From: Trichomonas tenax
Lineage: Eukaryota; Parabasalia; Trichomonadida; Trichomonadidae
Length of the DNA stretch: 64,000 nucleotides
Direction of reading: 5' to 3'
Assembly: GCA_023091735.1 (NCBI GenBank)
Contig: JALKBU010000092.1
Span: 1 to 64,000, forward strand
Shown here: one piece after another, positions 50,716 through 60,950 of the stretch
Position numbering within the stretch: the first letter of the stretch is position 1
Layout of the letters: the number at the start of each line of letters is the position of its first letter
Notes under the pieces: model-generated
The model's database searches: none
Told to the model about the DNA's origin: nothing
The model's input: only the letters and a program-made list of their open reading frames with translations
Made by a program: the position numbers and the translations under genes

Positions 50716-53487
50716 ATGGATCTCTCCTCGGCGACGATGGAAACGTCGTTAGAGTTGGAGAATCCTAAACTCATCGCCAAATCGATACCAGGCGAGAAGT
50801 GGGTCGATAAACTGCGATTCACGTTCGTTGAAGCTGATTTAAATCACGATAATTCTATTTCACTGAGTGAATGGATGCCAAGTCGGATAAGGTATCTTCT
50901 CTCAAACGATCCTATGACCGACGACGACTTTAAATCGTTCTTTCACCAAATAGATACCGACGGAAACGATCAAATCTCGTGGCTGGAGCTTCTTGAGGAA
51001 GTAATGTGCCAACAGAAATCAAAGACAGAGACATCATTTAACAAATACGTCACATTAAACAACGAAGCACCAAGTTCCACCGTTGTTCATCAGTATCCAA
51101 TCTCTCAAACCATCATAAAAATGGTTTTACTGCCTTACGACGACCAGATCGTCATGTTGACAGAGAACTCGTTGCAGTTCTGGGACATAAACATATGTCA
51201 ACGTATTAAGGTATTCAGTGATAACTGCATTTTCATCGATTTTGACTTCATCAAACTGATGGGAATCATAATTATTGCACGAAATGACCGGAAAATTATA
51301 TTCTACGATATAAGAAAAGCACAAAAAACAAATATAGTTTTATCTCCAACGCTTGATAGTTCGATTATTCCAGGTTTATCAATGTACGAAAGCAAAGTAA
51401 CGCTACGAGAATTGAAACAGACAAAAATTCCACCGTTATTTCATACACCTACAGCAATCTGCGCGATTCCTGATTTCAAAGGTTTTTTAGTCGGAAATGA
51501 AACAGGCCAAGTAGAAGCATTCGAATTTACTCTTTCTACATCAGATATATCAGACTTTTCATGCCACATGATTGGAAAAATCAAAATCCACTCAACAAAC
51601 ATCACGAGAATACTTTACAGCAGAGCAATGGAGACATACGTTTCTGCATCGTATGATGGAACCATTGCCTTGTTCTCTCTCAACCCAAAGACCGTTGATT
51701 TCAACATAAAGCAGACAATCAAAGATCCAAAAGGATTTCCAATCTCTAACTTTGTGATCGATGATAGAACATCTGAAATCATTTATTCGACACCAACACA
51801 CTACATTGGAGCTTTCCACTCCTTCCAGCCATATATACACATCACAGAAACACCATCACAGCTTGTTAGCTCAATGTGTGTTATCACAACACGATTTTCA
51901 TCTTTCTTGTTTACTATATCTGTCAACAACTTTGTCAGCGTTTATATTATTCCTACATTCGAGATTCTTACTTCCTACTTCATGGCAAAGCATCACCAGA
52001 AATGTCCACCAACGCAGTCTGCATGTATTGCTGGAAAATTATACATGGGCGGTGCCTATCTCAGCAGATGGAACTGCGAAACAAGCGACAGTGGCGCATT
52101 CAAGCCGCACAGCGATATTATCACAGGACTATCAGTGAGTGCAACACTCCAACACGTCATATCTTGTGATGCACGCGGAAGTGTTCTTTTCTGGTCTGCA
52201 AGAAGCGCCACTAAAGCACTGTCATTTGAGTGTGGCAATGATGGAGCAAATGTCACTGTTATGGTTCCAGATGCCAACAGTCGCCGTCTGATCTTCGGAT
52301 TTTCCAATGGCATCACGAAGATAGTTTCGATTACCACTGGAACCGTTCTTTTCCAAACAGCACTGAAGGCTGTTGGAAGTATATCATTCATTGTATCAGG
52401 AACTCTCAACAATGTTCGCTACATCGTCTGTGGATGCGGTAGAGGTCATGTTATATTGTTTGAAGACTTGACCGGAAACAAGTTGAAACTAACTCGAAGC
52501 ATTGAAGCCCATAAAGAACCAATATCTGGAATCGCTCTCATCAAGGACAGTCTCATCCTATCTCTCGGCAATGACAAAGAAATGTTTACTTGGACTCCAA
52601 AGTCTGTTGTTCCACACATCAGATATGAGGTCTCAGGACCAACGTGTGCAGCTGATCTTCCTTGCAGTGAAGATGCCTTTGTTGTTGGAGATATCACAGG
52701 CTCAATCCACTTCTATAACACCACATCCCCAACGCCATTCAAGACAATAACGCTATTCTCTGCAAGAAAGAGGTTCTCTGTGACTGCGTTAGCGTGTGAA
52801 GGTAACAAGATCTGTGTTGGAAACTCAGGAGGCTATGTTGTCCTTGTAAAGGTGAAGGGCGATGAAATATCAACATTATTCGAGCACAGATGCAATGTAG
52901 AGAGTGTTCTCTTCATATCTATCTTCTCGAAGTTCCGAGCAATCGTAACAAGTGGAGATGAACAAGACATCAAGCTTTTCTCTTATGATGGACCATTTAT
53001 TGGTCAGATAGGATTCAACAGACACTTCGACGTTACGGACGAGACAACATGGGCTAAAGAATGCCCACTTGAGTTCGATCCTGATGACTTCAAGGAGCCG
53101 GAAGTCAACGATGTGTCAGAAGATGATATAGAAACATCGAGAAGTATATCAGACCCTAAGTTTAAGACGGCAACAATTGTTGATGACAGTGATGATGGCT
53201 ATCAACCTGTTACCTTTTCCACAATCAATTTTGGCGAAATGGCCAATGCCCTCGACTCAATTGATGAAGTATACAAGTCTGGCAGAGACACAGCGAAGTT
53301 TGCTAGAAAGAGTCTTAGAACCGAAAAGAAAGAAGATGAGAAGAGAGGCCAGAATCTTATGACCTTTGCTTCTTTCTTCTCAGACAACCATGCGGAAACT
53401 AACTACAGGAGAATCGAAGGTCTCATAGGTAAGAAGCCAGCAGTACCTAAATTCCTCTCTCCAGCCAAGAAGAAGATGCCAATCTAA
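50716..53487 (+). CDS. EF-hand and WD40-repeat protein, probable axonemal protein
   Basis: The 923-residue protein has two canonical EF-hand loops, DLNHDNSISLSEW (about 40-52) and DTDGNDQISWLEL (about 80-92), each with Asp/Asn/Glu at calcium positions. WD-type beta-propeller repeats follow (about 120-780), recognisable by recurring blade ends such as NSLQFWDI, RKIIFYDI, GTIALFSL, GSVLFWS and EMFTWTP. The number of blades suggests two seven-bladed propellers. The C-terminal 130 residues are acidic, then Lys-rich. This EF-hand plus double WD layout is known from WDR49/WDR64-type and related flagellar proteins. A calcium-responsive axonemal role is therefore inference. Confidence 0.8.
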   Translation: MDLSSATMETSLELENPKLIAKSIPGEKWVDKLRFTFVEADLNHDNSISLSEWMPSRIRYLLSNDPMTDDDFKSFFHQIDTDGNDQISWLELLEEVMCQQKSKTETSFNKYVTLNNEAPSSTVVHQYPISQTIIKMVLLPYDDQIVMLTENSLQFWDINICQRIKVFSDNCIFIDFDFIKLMGIIIIARNDRKIIFYDIRKAQKTNIVLSPTLDSSIIPGLSMYESKVTLRELKQTKIPPLFHTPTAICAIPDFKGFLVGNETGQVEAFEFTLSTSDISDFSCHMIGKIKIHSTNITRILYSRAMETYVSASYDGTIALFSLNPKTVDFNIKQTIKDPKGFPISNFVIDDRTSEIIYSTPTHYIGAFHSFQPYIHITETPSQLVSSMCVITTRFSSFLFTISVNNFVSVYIIPTFEILTSYFMAKHHQKCPPTQSACIAGKLYMGGAYLSRWNCETSDSGAFKPHSDIITGLSVSATLQHVISCDARGSVLFWSARSATKALSFECGNDGANVTVMVPDANSRRLIFGFSNGITKIVSITTGTVLFQTALKAVGSISFIVSGTLNNVRYIVCGCGRGHVILFEDLTGNKLKLTRSIEAHKEPISGIALIKDSLILSLGNDKEMFTWTPKSVVPHIRYEVSGPTCAADLPCSEDAFVVGDITGSIHFYNTTSPTPFKTITLFSARKRFSVTALACEGNKICVGNSGGYVVLVKVKGDEISTLFEHRCNVESVLFISIFSKFRAIVTSGDEQDIKLFSYDGPFIGQIGFNRHFDVTDETTWAKECPLEFDPDDFKEPEVNDVSEDDIETSRSISDPKFKTATIVDDSDDGYQPVTFSTINFGEMANALDSIDEVYKSGRDTAKFARKSLRTEKKEDEKRGQNLMTFASFFSDNHAETNYRRIEGLIGKKPAVPKFLSPAKKKMPI

Positions 53488-54056
53488 CTTATTTTTTCAT
53501 ACCATGTATTTTGTTTAAATTTATAAAGTATATATACTTAACTACCTCTTTAGATCAACTTTTCCTCTCTGCTCGAGTCTCGCTTTAAGGATTAAAGCAC
53601 CAAACTTATAAAAAAGAAGAAGAAATAAGTTGAAATTGATAAATTTTGACAAAAAAATATTTTAATTTTTGTAAATTTCAGTTTTTCTCAATCAAATTGT
53701 AAAATTTCTGAAAAATAAATAAGCAAAGATAATTAATTTTACAATTATGATATGATGAAATATTTAATTTCTCACAATTTGTAATTATCAAAGGATAATT
53801 TAACAGATCTGAGCCGAAAATGACACAAAACAGGGTTATTTAATCTCTATATTCCATTTTAATAATAATTGAAGAAAGATGTGATTTGTCCAGGTGAAAT
53901 TTCGTGTCCAATTATTGTGTTTTCCGTATGTGCACACAACAGAGAAAGCGATTTCACCGACAAAATTGGTGAGATGAAGCTAGATTTTCGCAATGTGGTC
54001 AGGTTACTTATAGGACGATAGAATTATGCCCGTTTATTTTTGGTCAAGTTACTTTC
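53488..54056. other. AT-rich spacer before CCT3
   Basis: No gene seen. A short inverted pair TTCACC/GGTGA(G) lies near 53955-53975. The final bases, with TCAAGTTACTTTC before the ATG, form the CCT3 leader. Confidence 0.5.
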
Positions 54057-55730
54057 ATGCAGTCACCAATTATAGTTCTTAACCAAACACAGAAGCGCGA
54101 AAATGGACGCAAGGCACAGCTTTCCTGCATTCAGGCCGGAAAGATGACAGCAGACATCATTCGTACATGCCTTGGCCCACAAGCAATGCTCAAGATGATT
54201 CTTGACTCTATGGGTACACTCGTCATTACAAACGATGGTAACTCAATTCTTCGTGAAATTGATGTTGCTCATCCAGCAGCCAAATCACTTATCGAACTCG
54301 CTCGTGGCCAAGACGAGGAAGTCGGCGATGGGACAACAACAGTTGTCGTTCTCGCTGGTGAGATCCTCGCTGTTCTTGAGCCACTTCTCAAAATGAACAT
54401 CCACCCACACGTTATTGTCGCTGGCCTTCGCAAGGCACTCGACGACGCTCTCGCACACCTCGAGAAGATCAAAGTTCCAATTGACAACACATCTGACTCA
54501 CAGATGCTCAGCATCATCAAGTCTGCAATCGGAACAAAGTTCCTCGTCAAGTGGTCTGACCTCATCGCTAAGCTCGCCCTAGACACAGTTCGCCTCATCC
54601 GTACAGAAGACGGCTTCGTCGATCTCAAGCGCCAGGTTCGTATCGAGCGTATCATTGGTGGTGAGCTCGAGGATTCCTACGTCATGCACGGTGTCCTCAT
54701 CAATAAGGACGTCGTCCACTCCCACATGCGCCGCCACATCGAGCATCCAAAGGTCCTCATCCTCGACTCTGGCCTCGAATACAGGAAGGGTGAGTCCATC
54801 ACAACAATCGAAATCACAGGCGAGAACGACTACGCTAACATCCTCGCTGAGGAAGAGCAGCAGGTCCGCCAGATGTGCGAAGCTGTTATCGCCACAGGAT
54901 GCAACGTCGTTTGCGTTGAGAAGGGTATCAGCGATCTTGCTTGCCACTACCTCGCTGAGGCCGGCATCACAGCCCTCCGCCGCTTCCAGCAGGTCCAGTT
55001 AGACCGTATCGCTGCTTGCACAGGTGCTACAATCGTTACACGTCCATCTGAGGCTACAGAGGCTGACCTCGGCACAAAGTGTGGCGTCTTCGACTGCCGC
55101 AAGATCGGTGACGAGTTCTGGTCATTCTTCGATGAGTGCGAGAATCCAAAGGCCTGCACAATGGTCCTCCGCGGCCCATCCAAGGATGTTCTCCTTGAGA
55201 TGTTCCGCATCATGGACGATGCCCTCAAGGTTGCCCGCAACCTCATGTCAGAGCCATCCCTCCTTCCAGGTGGTGGTGCTACAGAAATCTCCGTCTCTAC
55301 GCAGCTTCGTGAGAACTGCAAGAAGCTCGACGGCATTGAGCAGATGTCATACGAGACAGCTGCACTCGCTCTCGAAGTTATCCCACGTACACTCATCCAA
55401 AACTGCGGTGCTTCTACGATGAAGGTCTTGACACAGCTTAAGTCCATCCATGCTGCTGACCACTCCAAGTCCTCCATGGGTATCGACGGCATGACAGGCA
55501 AGATCGCCGACATGGCCGAGAAGGGAATCTGGGATACATTCTCAGTCAAGGCTCAGGCTTACAAGACAGCCTTCGAGTGCGCTATCTCCCTCCTTCGTGT
55601 CGATGACATCGTTTCCGGCATCATCGCCCGTGACGAGAACGGCAACCCGGTCAACAAGAAGAGCGTTACAGAGAAGCTCGAGGAGAACACCGCCGCTGCT
55701 CTCGCTGGGGAGAACCCACAGGGTCTCTAA
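54057..55730 (+). CDS. CCT3: Chaperonin-containing TCP-1 subunit gamma
   Basis: The 557-residue protein is full length for a CCT subunit. It has the group II chaperonin signatures: RTCLGPQAMLKMILD near the N-terminus, TNDGNSILREID, the nucleotide motif GDGTTTVVVL (about 91-100) and LPGGGATEI near residue 405. Start QSPIIVLNQTQKRENGRKAQ closely resembles the gamma subunit of other eukaryotes, which sets the subunit. It is one eighth of the double-ring TRiC complex that folds actin and tubulin in the cytosol. Codon use is strongly biased to C-ending and AAG codons, as expected for a highly expressed gene and unlike most neighbours. Confidence 0.95.
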   Translation: MQSPIIVLNQTQKRENGRKAQLSCIQAGKMTADIIRTCLGPQAMLKMILDSMGTLVITNDGNSILREIDVAHPAAKSLIELARGQDEEVGDGTTTVVVLAGEILAVLEPLLKMNIHPHVIVAGLRKALDDALAHLEKIKVPIDNTSDSQMLSIIKSAIGTKFLVKWSDLIAKLALDTVRLIRTEDGFVDLKRQVRIERIIGGELEDSYVMHGVLINKDVVHSHMRRHIEHPKVLILDSGLEYRKGESITTIEITGENDYANILAEEEQQVRQMCEAVIATGCNVVCVEKGISDLACHYLAEAGITALRRFQQVQLDRIAACTGATIVTRPSEATEADLGTKCGVFDCRKIGDEFWSFFDECENPKACTMVLRGPSKDVLLEMFRIMDDALKVARNLMSEPSLLPGGGATEISVSTQLRENCKKLDGIEQMSYETAALALEVIPRTLIQNCGASTMKVLTQLKSIHAADHSKSSMGIDGMTGKIADMAEKGIWDTFSVKAQAYKTAFECAISLLRVDDIVSGIIARDENGNPVNKKSVTEKLEENTAAALAGENPQGL

Positions 55731-56298
55731 AAAAAATCTCGGTGTTCTTTTATAACGACTGGATATTTAAAGGTAGATATAATACTAATTTCGAATATTC
55801 TTCTTTTTTACCACATCACACATTTTGAAGTAATTTAATGATACTGTATTTAACAGAAATGACTTTGGCAATTTATAAATCTCAACAACGTAAGTATATT
55901 TCAATGTGATGTAGAATGTCAAACATGTCTGTTTGAGAAATATCACTATATTTTGAATCCAGTCATTTATTTGGCAAATTTAATTATACAAATCAATAAC
56001 ATGTAAGTTTGATATCGCATCGGTATAGTTCAAATTGTCATTTATTGTTTTGAAAGGTTTTGGAAAATATTCGTTTAAAATACAGCTCACACTCATGAAT
56101 TATAATATGCAGGGGATAATCTAATGTTTGCCAACTCAACACACTCTAAAATCAAATCTGATCAAATTGATCTCAACAAAACAAAAATCTAAACAAGCCA
56201 ATGTCATTTATATATCGTGTAGATGATATAAATACCAAAATCTCAAAAAGGAAAAGGGAGGCGACGATAATTGGCGGTTATGGTCGACCCTTTATCGA
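55731..56298. other. Spacer holding the eS25 promoter
   Basis: No gene is visible in this AT-rich stretch. A short upstream ATG at 56280 opens a 9-codon frame that ends at 56309, overlapping the eS25 start. Confidence 0.5.
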
Positions 56299-56640
56299 AT
56301 GTCCGCTAAGGGAGGCGCTCGCAAGAAATGGACCAAGGCAACTAACAAGGAGAAGAGAGAGTTCTCCGTCATCATCACAGCTGAGCAGGCTGCTGATATG
56401 GAGAAGTCTGTTCCAAAGAACAAGCTCATCTCTCCAGGCAAGCTCGCTGAGCGTTATAAAATCTCATTGACATGCGCTCGCAAGGCTCTCGAGACCATGG
56501 TTGCTGAGGGCAAGCTCGTTCCAGTTATCAACGGCCACGATCTTAAGTGCTATGGTACACACCCAGACCATGTTGTTGAGAAGGTTGAGGAGGCCCGGGA
56601 GGCTGAAAAGAAGCCAGCTGGCAAGAAGGGCAAGAAATAA
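56299..56640 (+). CDS. RPS25: Small ribosomal subunit protein eS25
   Basis: The 113-residue protein starts with a Lys/Arg-rich stretch (GGARKKWTKATNKEKRE). The eS25 winged-helix core follows, with VPKNKLISPGKLAERYKIS and ARKALETMVAEGKLVPV matching the family's NYKLITPxVVSERLKI and ARxALxELLxKGLIxxV. Eukaryotic eS25 usually carries its basic tail at the N-terminus; here a second Lys-rich tail (KKPAGKKGKK) also ends the protein. It belongs to the 40S head near the E site. The codon bias is like that of CCT3. The ATG at 56299 is chosen because the earlier in-frame open stretch carries no ATG. Confidence 0.93.
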   Translation: MSAKGGARKKWTKATNKEKREFSVIITAEQAADMEKSVPKNKLISPGKLAERYKISLTCARKALETMVAEGKLVPVINGHDLKCYGTHPDHVVEKVEEAREAEKKPAGKKGKK

Positions 56641-56798
56641 GCATATTATTTTTACTTAAACCTTTTCGATATATTTCATAACCATACATTAATTTTCGTT
56701 ATATTTTATAACATTCAATAATTTTCGATATATATTTTACAACAAAAAGATAGTTTTCAATTTCATACAAAACAACATAATAATTTTTATTATATTTT

Positions 56799-58739
56799 TC
56801 AATCAAAAAATCCAATTGTATCACATGGAGGATAAATGAGGTTCGTTTCATCCTTCGTGTCGATGTAGTTCTGGAGAATAACCGAGAGCTCAGCATTTTG
56901 TCTCTTTAAGTCGTCTGTTTCGTTAATCAACTTCGATCTCATCTCCAGGACTTCGTGGTACCTCTGCATTCCCTTGAATGTCATATTCCACAGCCTCCAC
57001 ATGTCCTCGCTGACTATCTCAGCCTTCTTCTCCCAGAAACGGCGCTGTGCAGGAAGCTGTTTCTTCATCTTGACTTGAAGCTGCATGATACCGCGTGCGA
57101 CTTCGCTGCTTGTGTTCTGTGTCGCGTCATTGACAATCTGCTTGAAGATGTTCATCTGCGCCTGCTGCTTGTTAGGGTGGTAGGCGTCGACGAACGCTCT
57201 CAAAGCTGAAATGACTTCGTGTGGCGAAACAGTGTCAGGGTGCTCCAACTGGTTGAATTCTGGCTCCTTGATGAAGTATGACATGAGCGTTTCGATATCC
57301 TCATTTGTTGTCACACACAGTTCCTTCAAGAGTGCGTCCATCTTAAGGCACTGGGAATCTTCGTCGAGCGATAGTGAAGGATCGAGGCCAATGATGTTTC
57401 TGACGCGCTCATCGACAATGAAACCGACTTCATCGCAAATCATGCGGCGAAGGTGTTCAAGGTTCTCGCTGAGTTCTGGCTTCGTGAATATAGTATTAGT
57501 TAGTTTGTTGGCTTCGCTGTTGTCCTCGTGTGTTGGCAGCTGTGGAGTCTTCGTGAGATCTTCGTATTCATCACTCTCGATGATCCAGCGCCTGAGGTAC
57601 TCAGGATCGACAGGATTTGGATCCTTTCCGAGCTGCTGCTCCATGACGATGTTGTCGGCAGCAATGATCTTGAGAACGATGTCGTGGAGCCTCTTCTCGT
57701 TGAGATTCCACACTTCTCTGAAGTTGTTGAAATCTGTGTACGCGACGTTTCTGAATCTGGACTGGAGCTCTCTGTACGATGAGGCGATTCTTGTGTACTC
57801 TTTGGTGATCTGCATGTTGACGTCTATAAGCTTGTGCTTCTCTGCTTCGTATCTTTCTTGAAGTTTTATCAAAACATCTCTTTGTCTGCTCTTCTTGTCG
57901 TTTTGGAGCTTCAATTTGTTATGGTGCTCATCCCTTGTCTCCTGGAGAATCTTGTAATCGTAGTCAAGTTGCGTCAATGAGTAAATATATTGAGCTTTTC
58001 GATCTTCTTGTTCTTCTTGTGCAATTTGTAATTTCTTTTCGAGTGCTGTTCTTATTTGCATGTATTTCTCGTTATTCTGCTGCCTGATTGTCTCCAACTG
58101 ATCTCTGTGTCGAACATTCAATTCTAAAATGTCATTCATGAGTGTTGTTTCTCTCTCTTGGCGTTTAGCAGATAAATTCTTGATTTCTCTATCGAGTTGA
58201 TATGATCTTGATGTTGCTTCTTGATTAAAAGCAGCGATAATCTTTTTAATTTCCGAATTTATATTTTTCTTGATGTTATTTTCCTGGTTTCTCATCGTGT
58301 GCACAAATTCATCGATCATTGCTTTCTGTGCTGCGACTTTATTCACGTATTCGTGGTCTCTCATCATCACATCTTGTTCTAGTTTTGCGATGAAGTCGAG
58401 TTTCTCTTTGATAATAGCTTCACAACGCGCCTTCTGCTCATCTAGCTGCTTTTTGAGCTCCAAGGGCATCGCAATGTCCAATAATTTTTCCCATTCATGT
58501 GATGCTTCTTCCATATCCGCAACTGTCTTATGCTGAAGTTCCACGTAGTCGGCGCCGAACTTCTTTTTCGATGTTTTAACCATTTGTGCTCTTTCCTGCT
58601 CGATTTGCAATCTTTTATTCACCATATTCGAGAGATTTTGCGTTGAATTTGCGAAAAGTTCTTCGATAATTTCCTTTGACTTCTTTATCTGCTCCACTGG
58701 CGCTCGATCTTGTTGATCAAGCGAGAGAAGATTCGACAT
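56799..58739 (-). CDS. DRC1: Dynein regulatory complex subunit 1 (nexin-DRC)
   Basis: The open frame extends to an ATG at 58829, but the first 30 residues read as AT-rich leader. The start MSNLLSLDQQDRAP at 58739 is more likely, giving 646 residues. Coiled coil fills about 20-330. The NYD-SP28 signature follows near residue 338 (FREVWNLNEKRLHDIV ... ADNIVMEQQLG, compare the VWNMNEEE ... LDADRIIHEQQLG pattern). The sperm-tail C-terminal domain ends the protein (FWEKKAEIVSEDMWRLW near 568; DDLKRQNAELSVILQNYI). Presence of both domains marks DRC1 rather than DRC2. In other flagellates DRC1 anchors the nexin link between outer doublets and is needed for regulated motility; this fits the four or five flagella of trichomonads. 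Confidence 0.9.
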   Translation of the reverse strand: MSNLLSLDQQDRAPVEQIKKSKEIIEELFANSTQNLSNMVNKRLQIEQERAQMVKTSKKKFGADYVELQHKTVADMEEASHEWEKLLDIAMPLELKKQLDEQKARCEAIIKEKLDFIAKLEQDVMMRDHEYVNKVAAQKAMIDEFVHTMRNQENNIKKNINSEIKKIIAAFNQEATSRSYQLDREIKNLSAKRQERETTLMNDILELNVRHRDQLETIRQQNNEKYMQIRTALEKKLQIAQEEQEDRKAQYIYSLTQLDYDYKILQETRDEHHNKLKLQNDKKSRQRDVLIKLQERYEAEKHKLIDVNMQITKEYTRIASSYRELQSRFRNVAYTDFNNFREVWNLNEKRLHDIVLKIIAADNIVMEQQLGKDPNPVDPEYLRRWIIESDEYEDLTKTPQLPTHEDNSEANKLTNTIFTKPELSENLEHLRRMICDEVGFIVDERVRNIIGLDPSLSLDEDSQCLKMDALLKELCVTTNEDIETLMSYFIKEPEFNQLEHPDTVSPHEVISALRAFVDAYHPNKQQAQMNIFKQIVNDATQNTSSEVARGIMQLQVKMKKQLPAQRRFWEKKAEIVSEDMWRLWNMTFKGMQRYHEVLEMRSKLINETDDLKRQNAELSVILQNYIDTKDETNLIYPPCDTIGFFD

Positions 58740-58931
58740 AAATTTTCTAAATAAACGTCTTAAAAAAATATAAAATCTTCTTTTCTTTCCATATCTATCA
58801 TTTATATATCCTAAAAATATATTTATCAAAAAATTTCAAATATCTAAATGAAGAAAACAATTTAAAGCAATTAAACTACAAACATTAAACATATTATTTA
58901 AAATACAAACAAAATACATAGTTAGAATATA

Positions 58932-60650
58932 TCACTCCCTCTTCCTCCTCATTTTCGTTATTGGTCTCATTTGTAGAGCGGCACCAGGAGGTTTAATGTC
59001 GTTAGTTAACATAGCTCTTGCTGTCTGGAGTGGTGACATTGGCTCTGATGCAGGAACTTTCCTTTTCTTGTTTTCTTTAGCTTGTTTGACTTCGAGGAGC
59101 GCTTTTTTGTTATTTATTCTATCTGCTCTTCTTGTCAACACGTAATCAACTTTCTTCTTTTTCTGCTGCATGACAGCAATCTTTCTCTCGAATGTTTCAT
59201 CAATAGCTTGTTTCTCCTGCAGGAACTGCTTTTGTCGCTTCATTACAGCGTTTTCATAATCCTTTCGCATTTTCATCATCGCGTCAACTGTTTCTTTCTC
59301 AGCGAGTGCTTCAATATCATTACCAAGTGCTGAAGCTTCTTCAAAACTCTTGACTGATAGCAAATGCATTGCTTGCTTCCTCATTCTCACCAATTTCGTT
59401 GAAGGACGAGCAAAAGAATCTGCTTTTTCTTGCGAAAACCATTCTCTGTCCAATTCCTCCAAATCTTCCTGCAAATGCATGAATAGTTCTCTTTGTGCGA
59501 GATCTCTGTCAGCGTTAAGTCTCGCACGGTGTGACTCGAAAAATATCGCTTTCTGCTTCATCTCTGTTTCATTCTGTGATAGCTGATCTTCGAGCTTATA
59601 AATCGTCTGCTGTGTGGTGTCTTTGTTCTTCTCAACGTATTTGAGTTCATCAGACACACGCTTGATAGTGTTGTCAGTGAAAATAGACTCGTTGAGATAT
59701 CCTTTGTCGATGCATTTTACCAAAAGCGACTTCAATTCTTTTATTGCTTTCTTGATTGTCGGCGTTTTGTATCCAATTAAATTTGCGTTGCTTAGTGCTA
59801 AAAACGCGAGTGATTCCCTCTTGTTCTGTATCAGCTCGAGCAGACGTGGAGGTATATTAGAGTCATTTATTTCCGGTTCTTCTTCTTCGACAACTTTCTC
59901 GTTATGAGACGATGCTCTTGAAAAATCGAGTGGAGTTTGGACTTCTGCTTGTGATAGAATCCTCTCTTCATAAAGATCGTATTCATCGTTGTGCATTTCT
60001 TCTTCTTCAGGGTGTTTCTCTTCTTCATGTTTCTCCTCTTCTTCTTCGATAATTTCTTCTTCACGCGGCGATGTTTTTTCTGTAGGCACAGTGATAGGGA
60101 ACCGGACTCCGATAGACTTCGGCTTGCTGTTGTTGAACTGATAGTCGATCGCTGAGATTTGGAAAGAGTTATAGTCTGACTCCGCAGAAGAGCTTGGAAA
60201 AGCGGGTGATTGCGCTAAACTCGGCGTGTTGCCTTCAACCTGAAATCCGGAAGGAAGAATAAACTCTTCTATATCGTTTTGTTCTGTGTTTTGAGGCTCT
60301 ATATCGAGTTCTGGTTCTTTCTCTTCTGGAACTTGTTTCTGTGATCCGTTTATAGGCGGAAGAGAATCATTTTTATTGTTTTCTTTTCGTGATTGATGAT
60401 TGAATTTTCCTAATTTTGGAAATTGTGATTCATTTGTTGACGTATTTGACAAACGTGACTTATTCGGTGAGTTTCTTTGACTAGTTTTAAGCGTTTGATT
60501 TGCTGCACCGTAAATATATCTTTTTGGTTTATTTTTCTCTATTTTCGGCGATTGAAATATGCTATTTGTCACCAATCTGTCGTCCTCCACTCTCTGAGGA
60601 CCCCTCTCTCCTGTGTCTGAAAATAGACGCATTTGCGCAATCTCAGACAT
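58932..60650 (-). CDS. Glu-rich coiled-coil protein, function unknown
   Basis: The 572-residue protein has a polar N-terminal half (about 1-190), low in structure and rich in Ser, Asn, Pro and Lys. It is followed by a strongly acidic EE/EEEK tract (about 195-225) and then a long charged coiled coil (about 265-520), with Leu/Glu/Lys heptads. The tail is basic and ends in Arg/Lys-rich residues. No known domain is recognised. Placement next to DRC1 and the composition suggest a cytoskeletal protein, but neighbours in this genome are not co-regulated units. An initiator-like TCCATTTTTATAAATAAA lies just before the ATG. Confidence 0.7.
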   Translation of the reverse strand: MSEIAQMRLFSDTGERGPQRVEDDRLVTNSIFQSPKIEKNKPKRYIYGAANQTLKTSQRNSPNKSRLSNTSTNESQFPKLGKFNHQSRKENNKNDSLPPINGSQKQVPEEKEPELDIEPQNTEQNDIEEFILPSGFQVEGNTPSLAQSPAFPSSSAESDYNSFQISAIDYQFNNSKPKSIGVRFPITVPTEKTSPREEEIIEEEEEKHEEEKHPEEEEMHNDEYDLYEERILSQAEVQTPLDFSRASSHNEKVVEEEEPEINDSNIPPRLLELIQNKRESLAFLALSNANLIGYKTPTIKKAIKELKSLLVKCIDKGYLNESIFTDNTIKRVSDELKYVEKNKDTTQQTIYKLEDQLSQNETEMKQKAIFFESHRARLNADRDLAQRELFMHLQEDLEELDREWFSQEKADSFARPSTKLVRMRKQAMHLLSVKSFEEASALGNDIEALAEKETVDAMMKMRKDYENAVMKRQKQFLQEKQAIDETFERKIAVMQQKKKKVDYVLTRRADRINNKKALLEVKQAKENKKRKVPASEPMSPLQTARAMLTNDIKPPGAALQMRPITKMRRKRE

Positions 60651-60950
60651 TTTATTTATAAAAATGGATAACGTACATCAAAATTTTATGAATTTACTCT
60701 TAATAATCGAAACACACATTGACACCACATCTTGCAATCCAACCCCAAATTTGTCTCCTCAAAACTCATTTTTTAATTGGAATTTCAACATTTTTAACTA
60801 ATTTTCTTTCTAAGCAAATATTTATTCGAAATTAATCTATATTTTTCGAATAAATCAATTGGCTTGTTTATATTGCATCTATAAATAATGATAAAAAATA
60901 TTTATGTTGTATGAGTTTATGAAAACATAATTGCTTTATTATAATTGCGG
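60651..60950. other. Short intergenic spacer
   Basis: This AT-rich interval lies between the start of the Glu-rich gene and the end of the propeller-solenoid gene. No structured or coding feature is seen. Confidence 0.5.

Noticed and set aside
53940..53990. ACAGAGA string resembling the U6 snRNA core
   Set aside because: No AGC triad or other U6 sequence follows, so it is probably chance.
58740..58829. N-terminal extension of DRC1 to the ATG at 58829
   Set aside because: The first 30 codons look like translated AT-rich leader; the downstream Met begins normal coding sequence.
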